DNA from: Spirochaetaceae bacterium
Lineage (GTDB): Bacteria > Spirochaetota > Spirochaetia > Treponematales > Breznakiellaceae
Assembly: GCA_031269165.1 (NCBI GenBank)
Contig: JAISZQ010000012.1
Coordinates: forward strand, 1-8,375
Length of the DNA stretch: 8,375 nt
Direction of reading: 5' to 3'
Shown here: positions 1 through 5,674 of the stretch, piece after piece
Layout: every line of letters begins with the position of its first letter
How positions within the stretch are numbered: the stretch's first letter is position 1
Translations under genes and position numbers: made by a program
Notes under the pieces: model-generated
Told to the model about the DNA's origin: nothing
Databases searched by the model: none
The model's input: the letters and a program-made list of their open reading frames with translations, nothing else

Positions 1-2
1 GT

Positions 3-35
3 CTGGATTGCTTCGGGCTCCGCCCTCGCAATGAC
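3..35. repeat. Family-B palindromic repeat, inner arm (partial copy)
   Basis: This stretch reads CTGGATTGCTTCG, then a small hairpin core (GGGC-TCC-GCCC), then TCGCAATGAC. The same constant flanks recur at 3886-3914, and in reverse complement at 3833-3867. By comparison with those copies it is the right arm of a larger inverted repeat whose left arm lies before the window start. No reading frame here looks like a gene. The repeat identity is read directly from the sequence; the mobile nature is inferred. Confidence 0.75.
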
Positions 36-47
36 GATTTCCCCAGG

Positions 48-203
48 ATTTTGTCCGCAGATTGCGCCCTATAGGGCAATGCGGATTTCACCCGGATGAG
101 CGCAGATTTTTGCGTCAAAACCCGCGTTATCGATAAAAATCGGCCGCCGTTTACGGCGCAATCTGCGGTTTCTTTGGTTTCCGTTTTTATTTCTTTTTGC
201 TTA
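48..203. repeat. Family-B outer arm with 14-bp inverted repeat
   Basis: CCGCAGATTGCGCC at 55-68 is the exact reverse complement of 155-168. Inside lies a perfect 12-nt palindrome (66-77, centre CTATAG) and a smaller hairpin near 146-158. The outer end, 190-203, is the exact reverse complement of 3748-3761 in the complete family-B copy, and 48-63 is the reverse complement of 3945-3960. This stretch is therefore the outward half of the element that begins with the arm at 3-35. It stops abruptly at the CTTA where the next element begins. No coding sequence is seen in 1-203. Confidence 0.65.
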
Positions 204-580
204 GAGCCTGTTCAAAAACCCCACGAGACGCAAGCCTCCGCTGTGATCCGGTCGCGGGCTTTGCCCCGCTTGTTCCAAAACTCCATGACTGAAAGTCGGG
301 ATTCGGGGGCGGGGCATCCGTTAGGATGCCTTCGGGGGCCTCCCTACAGTCCTTCGCGTCCTGCTTCGGACTTCCGGGCCGGGGCGTACTCAGTCTTGCG
401 TCCATCCATGGACGCTGAGCAAACCCTGCGGTTTGCTTAAGGTACGCCCACCAAACCCACGCTTGCGTGGGTCACCATGCACCGCATGGTTTTGTCCCCG
501 TAGAGGGGGATAGCGGAGGGCGAAGACCGGAGCGAAGGGGGAGACTTCCCCCTTTTGCCGAGATTTTGAACAGGCTCTTA
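201..580. mobile_element. MITE-like structured element (family A) flanked by TTA
   Basis: GAGCCTGTTCAAAA at 204-217 is exactly the reverse complement of 564-577, and TTA lies immediately outside both ends (201-203, 578-580), consistent with a 3-bp target duplication. The interior has no plausible gene but a dense series of perfect hairpins: 254-269, 313-330 (7-bp stem), 419-436 (7-bp stem), 456-471 (7-bp stem), 475-489, 496-508 and 535-554 (8-bp stem). An 8-bp stem (382-389 with 442-449) encloses two of the local hairpins. There is no transposase, so movement would need one supplied elsewhere. A 3-bp TNA target is known for some IS5-family groups, but that affiliation is only a guess. The opposite end of a related copy is at 8257. 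Confidence 0.7.
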
Positions 581-657
581 GAATACTGTACCCCAAACGA
601 GGTCTTTTCGGAGCATTTATTCGCACTTCAGATTTGAATGGGCGCAATAAAACACGC

Positions 658-686
658 CGAAAATAATCGCGCCCTTTCACGCGATT
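658..686 (-). terminator. Possible intrinsic terminator of operon 1
   Basis: Read on the minus strand, 16 nt after the ATPase stop codon, a 7-bp stem AATCGCG/CGCGATT (686-680 with 671-665) encloses an 8-nt loop and is followed by ATTTTC. The loop is large and the U-run short, so this would be a weak terminator. An alternative pairing of GGGCGC with GCGCCC (674-669 with 645-640) overlaps it. Nothing else is visible between 579 and 701. Confidence 0.35.
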
Positions 687-701
687 TGTGGAATGTTCGC
701 G

Positions 702-1754
702 TTAACAGAGCACGATTTTCGAAGAATGGAAAACCGCAAAAACAGGATCGCCCGTTTGAAAAACCGTGTCTCGCGGCGCGTTGACTACCAGTTCCCCGCC
801 GGGAATGGTCAGCTTGTACTGGTAACTTTTGCCCAAAAAGGTGCGGACATCCACCGTGCCGGGAACGCAATTTCCCGCTGTGGGCTGTTTCGAGGAAAGC
901 ACAATGTCGTCGGGACGGATAGCGGCTATTGTCTTGCCGGAAACTTCGTTCCCGCCTCCACCTTCATCAACCGTGATCGTAACGCCGTCTGCCGTTCGGT
1001 AACGTCCGTTGCCTGATTTTTCCACCAGATTGAAAAAATTGGTAAAGCCCACAAAACGGGCGACAAACTCGTTGGCGGGGCGGGAATAAATCATTTCCGG
1101 TGTGTCAAACTGTTCGATGACGCCCTTGTTCATGATGGCTACCCGGTCGGAAATCGAAAAACATTCCTCTTGATCGTGGGTAACAAAGAGCGTCGTGATT
1201 CCCAGTTTCTTTTGGAGGGCCTTTATTTCCACCCGCATACCGAGCCTGAGTTTCGCGTCCAGATTGCTGAGCGGCTCGTCCAGAAGCAACAGTTCCGGCT
1301 CTATGACCAGTGCCCGCGCCAAAGCCGCCCGCTGACGTTGCCCGCCGGACATCTGCTTGGGATAGCGTTTGGCCAAAGCGGTAAGGTCGGTGATTTCCAG
1401 CATCTTTTCGACCCGGCGTTTGATTTCCCCGGAAGCGATCTTGCGGAGTTTCAGCCCGAAACTCACGTTCTCAAACACCGTGAGATGGGGAAAAAGGGCG
1501 TAAGACTGGAATACCAGCCCGAAATTCCGCTTGTGAACCGGCACTCTGGTTAAATCCTTCCCGTCCAGCAAGAACCGCCCTTCACGGGGCTCGATGAAGC
1601 CCGCGATCACCCGCAGGGTTGTGGTCTTCCCGCAACCGCTGGAACCCAGAAGGGAGACCAGCTCGCCTTTTTCGATGGACAAGTCAAGACCGGTGAGAAT
1701 ATTGGTCTTTCCGTCATAACTTACCCGAATGTTTTCAAGTTTCGCATAGGACAT
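702..1754 (-). CDS. ABC importer ATPase, PotA/FbpC/PhnT type
   Basis: 350 residues, the usual length for the ATPase of polyamine, iron(III), thiamine or aminoethylphosphonate importers. It would hydrolyse ATP at the inner face of the membrane to drive the two permeases encoded just upstream. All nucleotide-binding elements are present: Walker A GSSGCGKTT (37-45), Q-loop Q83, signature MSGGQ (135-139), Walker B LLLLDEP (155-161), D-loop SNLD and H-loop H193. A TOBE-like regulatory domain follows (about 280-350, containing AIRPDDI). The ATG has a good Shine-Dalgarno, GTGAGGT, that overlaps the stop codon of the preceding permease, with 9 nt between the genes, so the two are probably translationally coupled. 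The family is certain; the substrate is not, because TOBE-type ATPases of these systems are very alike. PotA is the nearest general model. Confidence 0.93.
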   Translation of the reverse strand: MSYAKLENIRVSYDGKTNILTGLDLSIEKGELVSLLGSSGCGKTTTLRVIAGFIEPREGRFLLDGKDLTRVPVHKRNFGLVFQSYALFPHLTVFENVSFGLKLRKIASGEIKRRVEKMLEITDLTALAKRYPKQMSGGQRQRAALARALVIEPELLLLDEPLSNLDAKLRLGMRVEIKALQKKLGITTLFVTHDQEECFSISDRVAIMNKGVIEQFDTPEMIYSRPANEFVARFVGFTNFFNLVEKSGNGRYRTADGVTITVDEGGGGNEVSGKTIAAIRPDDIVLSSKQPTAGNCVPGTVDVRTFLGKSYQYKLTIPGGELVVNAPRDTVFQTGDPVFAVFHSSKIVLC

Positions 1755-1763
1755 GGCATAACC

Positions 1764-2546
1764 TCACTTCGCCAGACTGCCGATACCCAGGGTTTTTTCC
1801 ACAAAAAACATCAGTATCATGGTGATTCCCATGAGCAAGACCGATATGGCCGAAACCGAAGGATCGTAGCTGTATTCGATATAACTCATCAAGGTGGTCG
1901 GCAGGGTGGACACGCCGGGACCGGTTAAAAACATAGATACCGGCACGTTGTTGAAAGAATTGATGAACGCCAGCATGAAAGCGGCGGCGATGCCGGACGT
2001 GATGTTGGGAAGCACGACCCGCCAAAAGGCCCCGACCCGGTGACAACCCAGACTACAGGCCGCCTCCTCGATGGAATAATCAAACTGTTCAAGGCTGGCC
2101 CCTACCACCCTGACAACATAGGGAAGCGTTACCAGAAAATGCCCCAGCACGAGGCCTGAGAATATCGACATATTCAGGCGCACGACAATAAGTTGAAACA
2201 GGGCGTACCCCACCACGATGCCGGGAATGAACGTTGGCGAAAGGAAAAATCCGCGCAAAAAGCCGTTCGTCTTGAACGCGGTCCGACCGAGGGCATAGGC
2301 GGCAGGAATCCCCGTTGCCAGCGACAGGAGCGTGGCATAGAGCGCCAAACGAAAACTCAGGCGCAGAGAACTCATAAAAGAGCGGGACTTGAACACGGCC
2401 GCAAACCATTTCAGCGTAAACCCGTCGATGGGAAACCGGATCGTGCGCTCTTCCCCAAAGGCCGTAACCACGATGATCACCAGCGGGATAATCAAAAACA
2501 GAAACACCAGCATCGAAAAAGCCGCCAGCCCGTATTGCTTGTTCAC
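1764..2546 (-). CDS. ABC importer permease, PotC type
   Basis: 260 residues with about six hydrophobic segments (roughly 8-29, 62-87, 98-120, 128-150, 183-205, 231-250). The EAA loop that docks onto the ATPase is clear: EAACSLGCHR at 161-170, ending in VVLP (177-180). The stretch GHFLVTLPYVVR before it is typical of the second permease of spermidine/putrescine and aminoethylphosphonate importers. The start codon is GTG, overlapping the TGA of the upstream permease by 4 nt (GTGA). GGAGG lies 5 nt before it, within the upstream gene, so translation is probably coupled. It should form a heterodimer with the upstream permease. The substrate is not determined by sequence. Confidence 0.9.
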   Translation of the reverse strand: MNKQYGLAAFSMLVFLFLIIPLVIIVVTAFGEERTIRFPIDGFTLKWFAAVFKSRSFMSSLRLSFRLALYATLLSLATGIPAAYALGRTAFKTNGFLRGFFLSPTFIPGIVVGYALFQLIVVRLNMSIFSGLVLGHFLVTLPYVVRVVGASLEQFDYSIEEAACSLGCHRVGAFWRVVLPNITSGIAAAFMLAFINSFNNVPVSMFLTGPGVSTLPTTLMSYIEYSYDPSVSAISVLLMGITMILMFFVEKTLGIGSLAK

Positions 2547-3367
2547 GCCAGCCTCCGGTCCAGCCGCCGGGCAAGCGTCTGCATAATATTGACGGCGATA
2601 AAGGTAAGGAGAATCATGATTAGCGCGATAACCCCCGCGCCGGTCCAGTCCGAAAGGCTCATCGCCCGCTGGTAGATGAAGGTCGCCAAAAGCATATTCT
2701 TGTTCCCTCCCAAGAGATTCGGGGTCGTATACGCCGTGATAGAACCGGTAAACACCAGCACCGCCCCCACCAGAATCCCCGGCAGACTCAACGGCAGCAC
2801 CACCTTAAAGAAAGCCGCAACACGGCTTGCTCCCAGACTCAACGCCGCCTCGGAAATGTCGTCTTCGATATTGTCCATGCTCCCCACCAGCGTGATGAGC
2901 ATCAACGGCAGAAAAAGATAGATCGTCCCCATCAGAATGGAAAATTCCGTATACAGCAACGTCAACGGTTCCGTCAAAATCCCCGCTTTGAGCAACAGCG
3001 CGTTGACCACCCCGTTTTTTCCCAGAATATTGATCCACGCGAAACTGCGAATCACCGGATTGATCAGCAAAGGAAAAATGGACAGCACCATGAGGAAGGA
3101 TTTCAGCCCCGGAGAGCGGCGTGAAATAAAGTAAGCCGTCGGCACTCCCAGCACGGTACAAATCAACGTCGCAAGACACGCGATTTTCAGCGTCCGCACC
3201 AGAATCACCCGGTAATACGGATCGGCAAAAAACGGAATATACCGGCTTAGGAAAAACCCCTCCCCCGAAAAAGTCGGCGCCAGCACCGTCGTCAACGGAT
3301 AGTAGAGCACCCCCAACAGCAAGAGAACACAGGGAAGAATCAGGATAACATACACGTTTTTCTTCAT
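2543..3367 (-). CDS. ABC importer permease, PotB type
   Basis: 274 residues from the chosen ATG at 3367. The frame stays open to 3472, but a consensus promoter (3387-3414) lies inside that extension, and the first 35 extra residues look nothing like a permease N-terminus. From 3367 the protein begins MKKNVYVILILP and enters the first membrane segment at once, as expected. About six membrane segments are seen (5-27, 56-80, 91-112, 140-162, 197-216, 243-264). The motif VIRSFAWINILGKNG (105-119) is typical of PotB-like permeases, and the EAA loop begins at 173 (EAALSLGAS). No Shine-Dalgarno is visible before this ATG, although the other genes have one. First gene of operon 1; it overlaps the next by 4 nt. 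No binding-protein gene adjoins it. Confidence 0.88.
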   Translation of the reverse strand: MKKNVYVILILPCVLLLLGVLYYPLTTVLAPTFSGEGFFLSRYIPFFADPYYRVILVRTLKIACLATLICTVLGVPTAYFISRRSPGLKSFLMVLSIFPLLINPVIRSFAWINILGKNGVVNALLLKAGILTEPLTLLYTEFSILMGTIYLFLPLMLITLVGSMDNIEDDISEAALSLGASRVAAFFKVVLPLSLPGILVGAVLVFTGSITAYTTPNLLGGNKNMLLATFIYQRAMSLSDWTGAGVIALIMILLTFIAVNIMQTLARRLDRRLA

Positions 3368-3386
3368 TTTCGTTAATGGCGAGGCC

Positions 3387-3414
3387 ATTATAGTCGATGG
3401 CATGAAAATGTCAA
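3387..3414 (-). promoter_or_regulatory. Consensus sigma70 promoter of operon 1
   Basis: On the minus strand TTGACA (3414-3409) and TATAAT (3392-3387) are separated by 16 bp, a match at all 12 consensus positions. Transcription should start near 3380, only about 13 nt before the ATG at 3367. The -35 box sits 17 bp from the family-A repeat end that begins at 3431. No operator-like palindrome is evident overlapping the boxes, so expression may be largely constitutive (inference). Confidence 0.85.
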
Positions 3415-3430
3415 GCGGACGAAAACAGTT

Positions 3431-3483
3431 GAGCCTGTTCCAAAACGAATCGACCGTGCGCTTTCTGCGCACGGTTTTGGAAC
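3431..3483. repeat. Small family-A-ended hairpin element
   Basis: It begins GAGCCTGTTCCAAAAC (3431-3446), nearly the same as the ends at 204, 577 (reversed) and 8257. GTTCCAAAAC (3437-3446) is exactly complementary to 3474-3483, and inside is an 8-bp hairpin, CCGTGCGC / GCGCACGG (3454-3461 with 3467-3474, loop TTTCT). Another 5-bp hairpin (CCTGT/ACAGG) follows at 3487-3501. It may be a minimal or deleted member of family A. It lies directly upstream of the operon 1 promoter. Confidence 0.6.
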
Positions 3484-3522
3484 AACCCTGTCTCTAACAG
3501 GAGGGCACCTATCATTTTCCGT

Positions 3523-3634
3523 GCTCCATTTCCTATTTTCAATGCCCCGAAGGGGGCGAGACAGCCCCCCTCTGGTGAAAATGGAGCATGGAAACACCTT
3601 TTTCGCCCAATTTCACGTTTTTCTCCGTGTTTCC
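3523..3634. repeat. Two adjacent inverted repeats, unknown role
   Basis: GCTCCATTT (3523-3531) pairs exactly with 3579-3587 and encloses a GC-rich hairpin (GCCCC-GAA-GGGGG, from 3544). Immediately after, GGAAACAC (3590-3597) pairs exactly with 3627-3634. No gene is credible in 3484-3736: the open frames there are short, low in hydrophobic pattern and full of Arg/Pro. I see nothing further in 3635-3736. Confidence 0.5.
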
Positions 3635-3736
3635 GCCCGGCCAACCGCCCCGGTTCACGGTAAAAAGGAGTTGTAGGCGCCTCACGTGTCCGGGCTGGAA
3701 ACGGTCGCGGGAAAAGTCTGTCCGGTCCCGTACCAC

Positions 3737-3976
3737 TGTCAACAACTTAAGCAAAAAGAAAAGAAAGGTCCGCGGATTGCGCCATATATGGCGGTCCAGA
3801 TTGCGCGGATTTAAGGGATAAGAGGTGAGGGTGTCATTGCGAGCCGCAAAGCGGCGAAGCAATCCAGCCGGGGAGGGCATCCACACTGGATTGCTTCGCT
3901 CTGCTCGCAATGACGGGCGGATTAAATCCGTGAAAATCTGCGTCAATCTGCGGACAAAATTCTTAAGTTGTTGACA
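3737..3976. mobile_element. Complete 240-bp family-B nested palindromic element
   Basis: The ends are a perfect 15-bp inverted repeat, TGTCAACAACTTAAG (3737-3751) against 3962-3976. Moving inwards, GTCCGC(G/A)GATTG (3769-3780) is mirrored at about 3944-3955, and CGGATTTAA is mirrored around 3806-3814 and 3918-3925. The innermost arms, GTCATTGCGAGC...CGAAGCAATCCAG (3833-3867) and its reverse complement (3886-3914), surround an 18-nt centre. The left arm also carries a 12-nt palindrome (3781-3792). There is no coding capacity. Overall it is a MITE-like or large structured-RNA element. GTCATTGCGAG/GAAGCAATC repeats of this kind occur in several bacterial phyla (general knowledge); the full 240-bp nesting is read here directly. 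Confidence 0.72.
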
Positions 3977-3977
3977 G

Positions 3978-4030
3978 GGGGTCCCGCACCCCTCGGCTTA
4001 ACCGCAAAAACCACAGACACGGCTTAAGCC
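3978..4030 (-). terminator. Two hairpins downstream of operon 2 (possible terminator)
   Basis: Downstream of the last gene of operon 2 (minus strand), GGCTTAA pairs with TTAAGCC across 4030-3995, with an added CCG/CGG, and a GGGGT/ACCCC hairpin lies at 3992-3978. Neither is followed by a U-run, so intrinsic termination is doubtful; they may only mark the 3' end or belong to the neighbouring repeat. Nothing recognisable lies in 4031-4086. Confidence 0.25.
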
Positions 4031-4086
4031 CATCCAGAAGGCGCTTCCCCCTCCTTTATCCGAATATCCGAACATTCTCCGCCGTT

Positions 4087-4644
4087 TTATTCAAGATTGC
4101 GGTGGTTGCCTTCCATTTTTTCTTTGGTCATCTTTGTTCTTTCGGTCAGGTCCATGATCAGCATATCAAAGGTGATGAGCAGACTCTGTTCAAACAGATT
4201 GCCCATCGGCTGGCAGGAAGGAACAACGTCCGCCGTTCCCAGATAGACCGACGCGGGAACAAACAGGATACGGTCCGCAAGCGGCGCGGTTTTCTTATAC
4301 GGGTCGCCGGTTACCAGCACGACACGCGCGCCGTGCGACTTCGCCCGTTCGACAACATAGTGAATGTGCCCGATTTCGCCGCAGCCTGACGTGGCAATCA
4401 GCAAATCGCCCTTGCCCAGCGAAGGCGTCGTATCGTCCCACACCCAGTGCACGTCGAAGCCGAGATGCATGAGGCGCATGGTAAACGCCCGTGTGGAAAG
4501 TCCCTCCCTGCCTACGCCGATCGTGATGATACGCTTTGCCGTGATGATTTCATCAATAATCGGCTCGATACTTCCCTTGTCCAGTTTTTCAAAAACCGCC
4601 GCAAGTTCGGCAACGATCTTTTTTGAAAGTCCCGCATAATCCAT
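4087..4644 (-). CDS. SIS-domain sugar isomerase, 6-phospho-3-hexuloisomerase family
   Basis: 185 residues from the ATG at 4644, the usual size for this family. That start has AGGAG 8 nt upstream. The frame is open to 4761, but the extra part is translated hairpin DNA and is rejected. Family hallmarks follow in order: GVGREG (43-48), AFTMRLMHLGF (53-63), TTPSLGKGDLLIATSGCGE (72-90), VLVTGDP (109-115) and QPMGNLFEQ (145-153). Relatives interconvert 3-hexulose 6-phosphate and fructose 6-phosphate in the ribulose monophosphate pathway. No hexulose-phosphate synthase partner is visible here: the neighbour is a xylose-isomerase-like barrel, not an HPS. The true substrate may therefore be another sugar phosphate. 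Last gene of operon 2, separated from the previous gene by an inserted hairpin cassette. Confidence 0.87.
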   Translation of the reverse strand: MDYAGLSKKIVAELAAVFEKLDKGSIEPIIDEIITAKRIITIGVGREGLSTRAFTMRLMHLGFDVHWVWDDTTPSLGKGDLLIATSGCGEIGHIHYVVERAKSHGARVVLVTGDPYKKTAPLADRILFVPASVYLGTADVVPSCQPMGNLFEQSLLITFDMLIMDLTERTKMTKEKMEGNHRNLE

Positions 4645-4655
4645 AGTATGATCTC

Positions 4656-4793
4656 CTATATAGTGTCTGGCCACAAAGTCGGTTACTTTGTGGCCAGACA
4701 TTGCATTTGCATTCGCAAATGCGTTTTTTAAGGAAGTTGCGGACCTATGGTCCGAGTCCATAATGTGTCTACATTATGGACAAACTCTATATA
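4656..4793. repeat. Hairpin cassette between TATATAG duplications
   Basis: CTATATA on the plus strand occurs at 4656-4662 and 4787-4793, and 124 bp between them consist almost wholly of hairpins: 4664-4700 (perfect 16-bp stem, loop CGGTT), 4703-4722 (8-bp stem), 4741-4753 (5-bp stem) and 4757-4780 (perfect 10-bp stem, loop GTCT). It lies between the stop codon of the TIM-barrel gene, which is inside one duplicate, and the Shine-Dalgarno of the SIS gene, which follows the other. Removing one duplicate plus the cassette would give a TAG stop overlapping the AGGAG site 8 nt before ATG, a normal operon junction. In the mRNA the 16-bp hairpin would end 4 nt before the second TATATAG, close to the ribosome-binding site, and could reduce translation or stabilise upstream mRNA (inference). 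Confidence 0.75.
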
Positions 4794-5674
4794 AAAGCGT
4801 GCTGCAAAAGCCGCACCGATTTTTGTATTCCTTCAAACACGTGATCGTCATCGGCCTCGAAGGCGGGGACCACTTCAAGATAGTGAACAAGATCATCAAG
4901 TCCCGCTTCTTTGGTCTTTTGCGCGATCAGTTCCGGGGTGAGTACGCCGAGGGGATTCGTAAAATCCCAATGCCGGTCCCACAAGCCGTCGGTTTGCTGA
5001 AGATGCGTCGAACCGATATACTTCCCGCATTTTCTGAACCACAGCGCAATGTCCGCTTCGTCCTGCAACAGCGGCTTGAAGAGCGCGTGCCCCCAGTCAA
5101 TCAAAAGCAGTACCGGAATATCGGTGTTTTTCAGGTCTTCCATCAACGAGACGGATACGTCGGGGCTATGGGGAAACTCGGTAATAAGCGGTGTCGCCTC
5201 TATTTCGATATGTTGCAACCCTTTCTTTTTTCCGTACGCGGCAAGTCGTTTCACCGATTCAAGCATCGCGTCATAACGCTCGCGCCGCGTCTTGTCGTTA
5301 CGGCTGTCGGCGTAATCCATGCCGCCAAGCGGCGTCCCCAGTACCGGAACGCCCATCGTAGCAGTCATATCGATCGCCCGCTTAAAAAACACTTCGGAGA
5401 TATGCCGCATTTCGGGATAGGGGGCAAGCAATTGCGGATAGGTGTATGCGGCAAGGCCGCCAAATGTCGCCTTTATCTCAACCCCTTCCTTTTCAAACGC
5501 CGCGCGGTACGTTTTTGCAAGCGCGTTCCGCTCCTCTTCCGGCCACCAGGGATCAATCAAATCCCACGTAAATTGCACATGCTTTACGTTAAAATCATCC
5601 CGGCACATTTTTGCGATAACTTCGGGACGCATCCACCGCTTCACCGCGAAAGAAAGATTCAATCCAAGTTTCAT
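4787..5674 (-). CDS. Xylose-isomerase-like TIM-barrel sugar (phosphate) isomerase/epimerase
   Basis: 295 residues, full length for the AP-endonuclease-2/xylose-isomerase-like barrel superfamily (COG1082 type), soluble and cytoplasmic. The expected divalent-metal ligands can be placed: Glu159 in IEIEATP, Asp193 and His196 in LLIDWGH, His224 in STHLQQTDG, and Glu267 in YLEVVPAFE. Members interconvert ketoses or their phosphates by proton transfer at C2 or C3. Tetrulose-phosphate epimerases of erythritol catabolism belong to this superfamily and may be relatives, but this cannot be settled by eye. The ATG overlaps the permease stop by 4 nt (ATGA), with AAGGAG 5 nt upstream inside the permease gene. 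The stop codon TAG lies inside the TATATAG duplicated at the inserted hairpin cassette. Confidence 0.85.
   Translation of the reverse strand: MKLGLNLSFAVKRWMRPEVIAKMCRDDFNVKHVQFTWDLIDPWWPEEERNALAKTYRAAFEKEGVEIKATFGGLAAYTYPQLLAPYPEMRHISEVFFKRAIDMTATMGVPVLGTPLGGMDYADSRNDKTRRERYDAMLESVKRLAAYGKKKGLQHIEIEATPLITEFPHSPDVSVSLMEDLKNTDIPVLLLIDWGHALFKPLLQDEADIALWFRKCGKYIGSTHLQQTDGLWDRHWDFTNPLGVLTPELIAQKTKEAGLDDLVHYLEVVPAFEADDDHVFEGIQKSVRLLQHAFI

Noticed and set aside
96..440. Plus-strand open frame of 114 codons at the left edge.
   Set aside because: It runs across two different repeat elements and their hairpins, has no ribosome site and no recognisable protein pattern.
382..453. tRNA-like outline: a 7-8 bp stem (382-389 with 442-449) followed by A and CCA, total 72 nt.
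   Set aside because: There is no T-arm with a GTTC-type loop, no D-arm and no 7-nt anticodon loop; the inside is two plain hairpins with wrong loop sizes. It is part of the structured family-A element.
3368..3472. Upstream extension of the first permease frame.
   Set aside because: It contains a consensus promoter and part of a repeat hairpin, and the extra residues do not resemble a permease or a signal sequence.
3833..3914. A minimal CRISPR array, from the repeated GTCATTGCGAG units.
   Set aside because: The units are inverted rather than direct, only two occur, and there are no spacers of regular length or cas genes.
3737..3976. TTGACA in both ends of the family-B element as outward promoters.
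   Set aside because: At 16-18 bp spacing neither direction has a TATAAT-like -10 box.
4703..4730. Plus-strand hairpin followed by six T residues, resembling an intrinsic terminator.
   Set aside because: No plus-strand gene ends here, and on the coding minus strand the T-run becomes an A-run on the wrong side; it fits better as one module of the hairpin cassette.
4645..4761. Upstream extension of the SIS-domain frame starting inside a hairpin.
   Set aside because: The internal ATG at 4644 has a good Shine-Dalgarno and gives the family's normal length; the extension is translated hairpin cassette.
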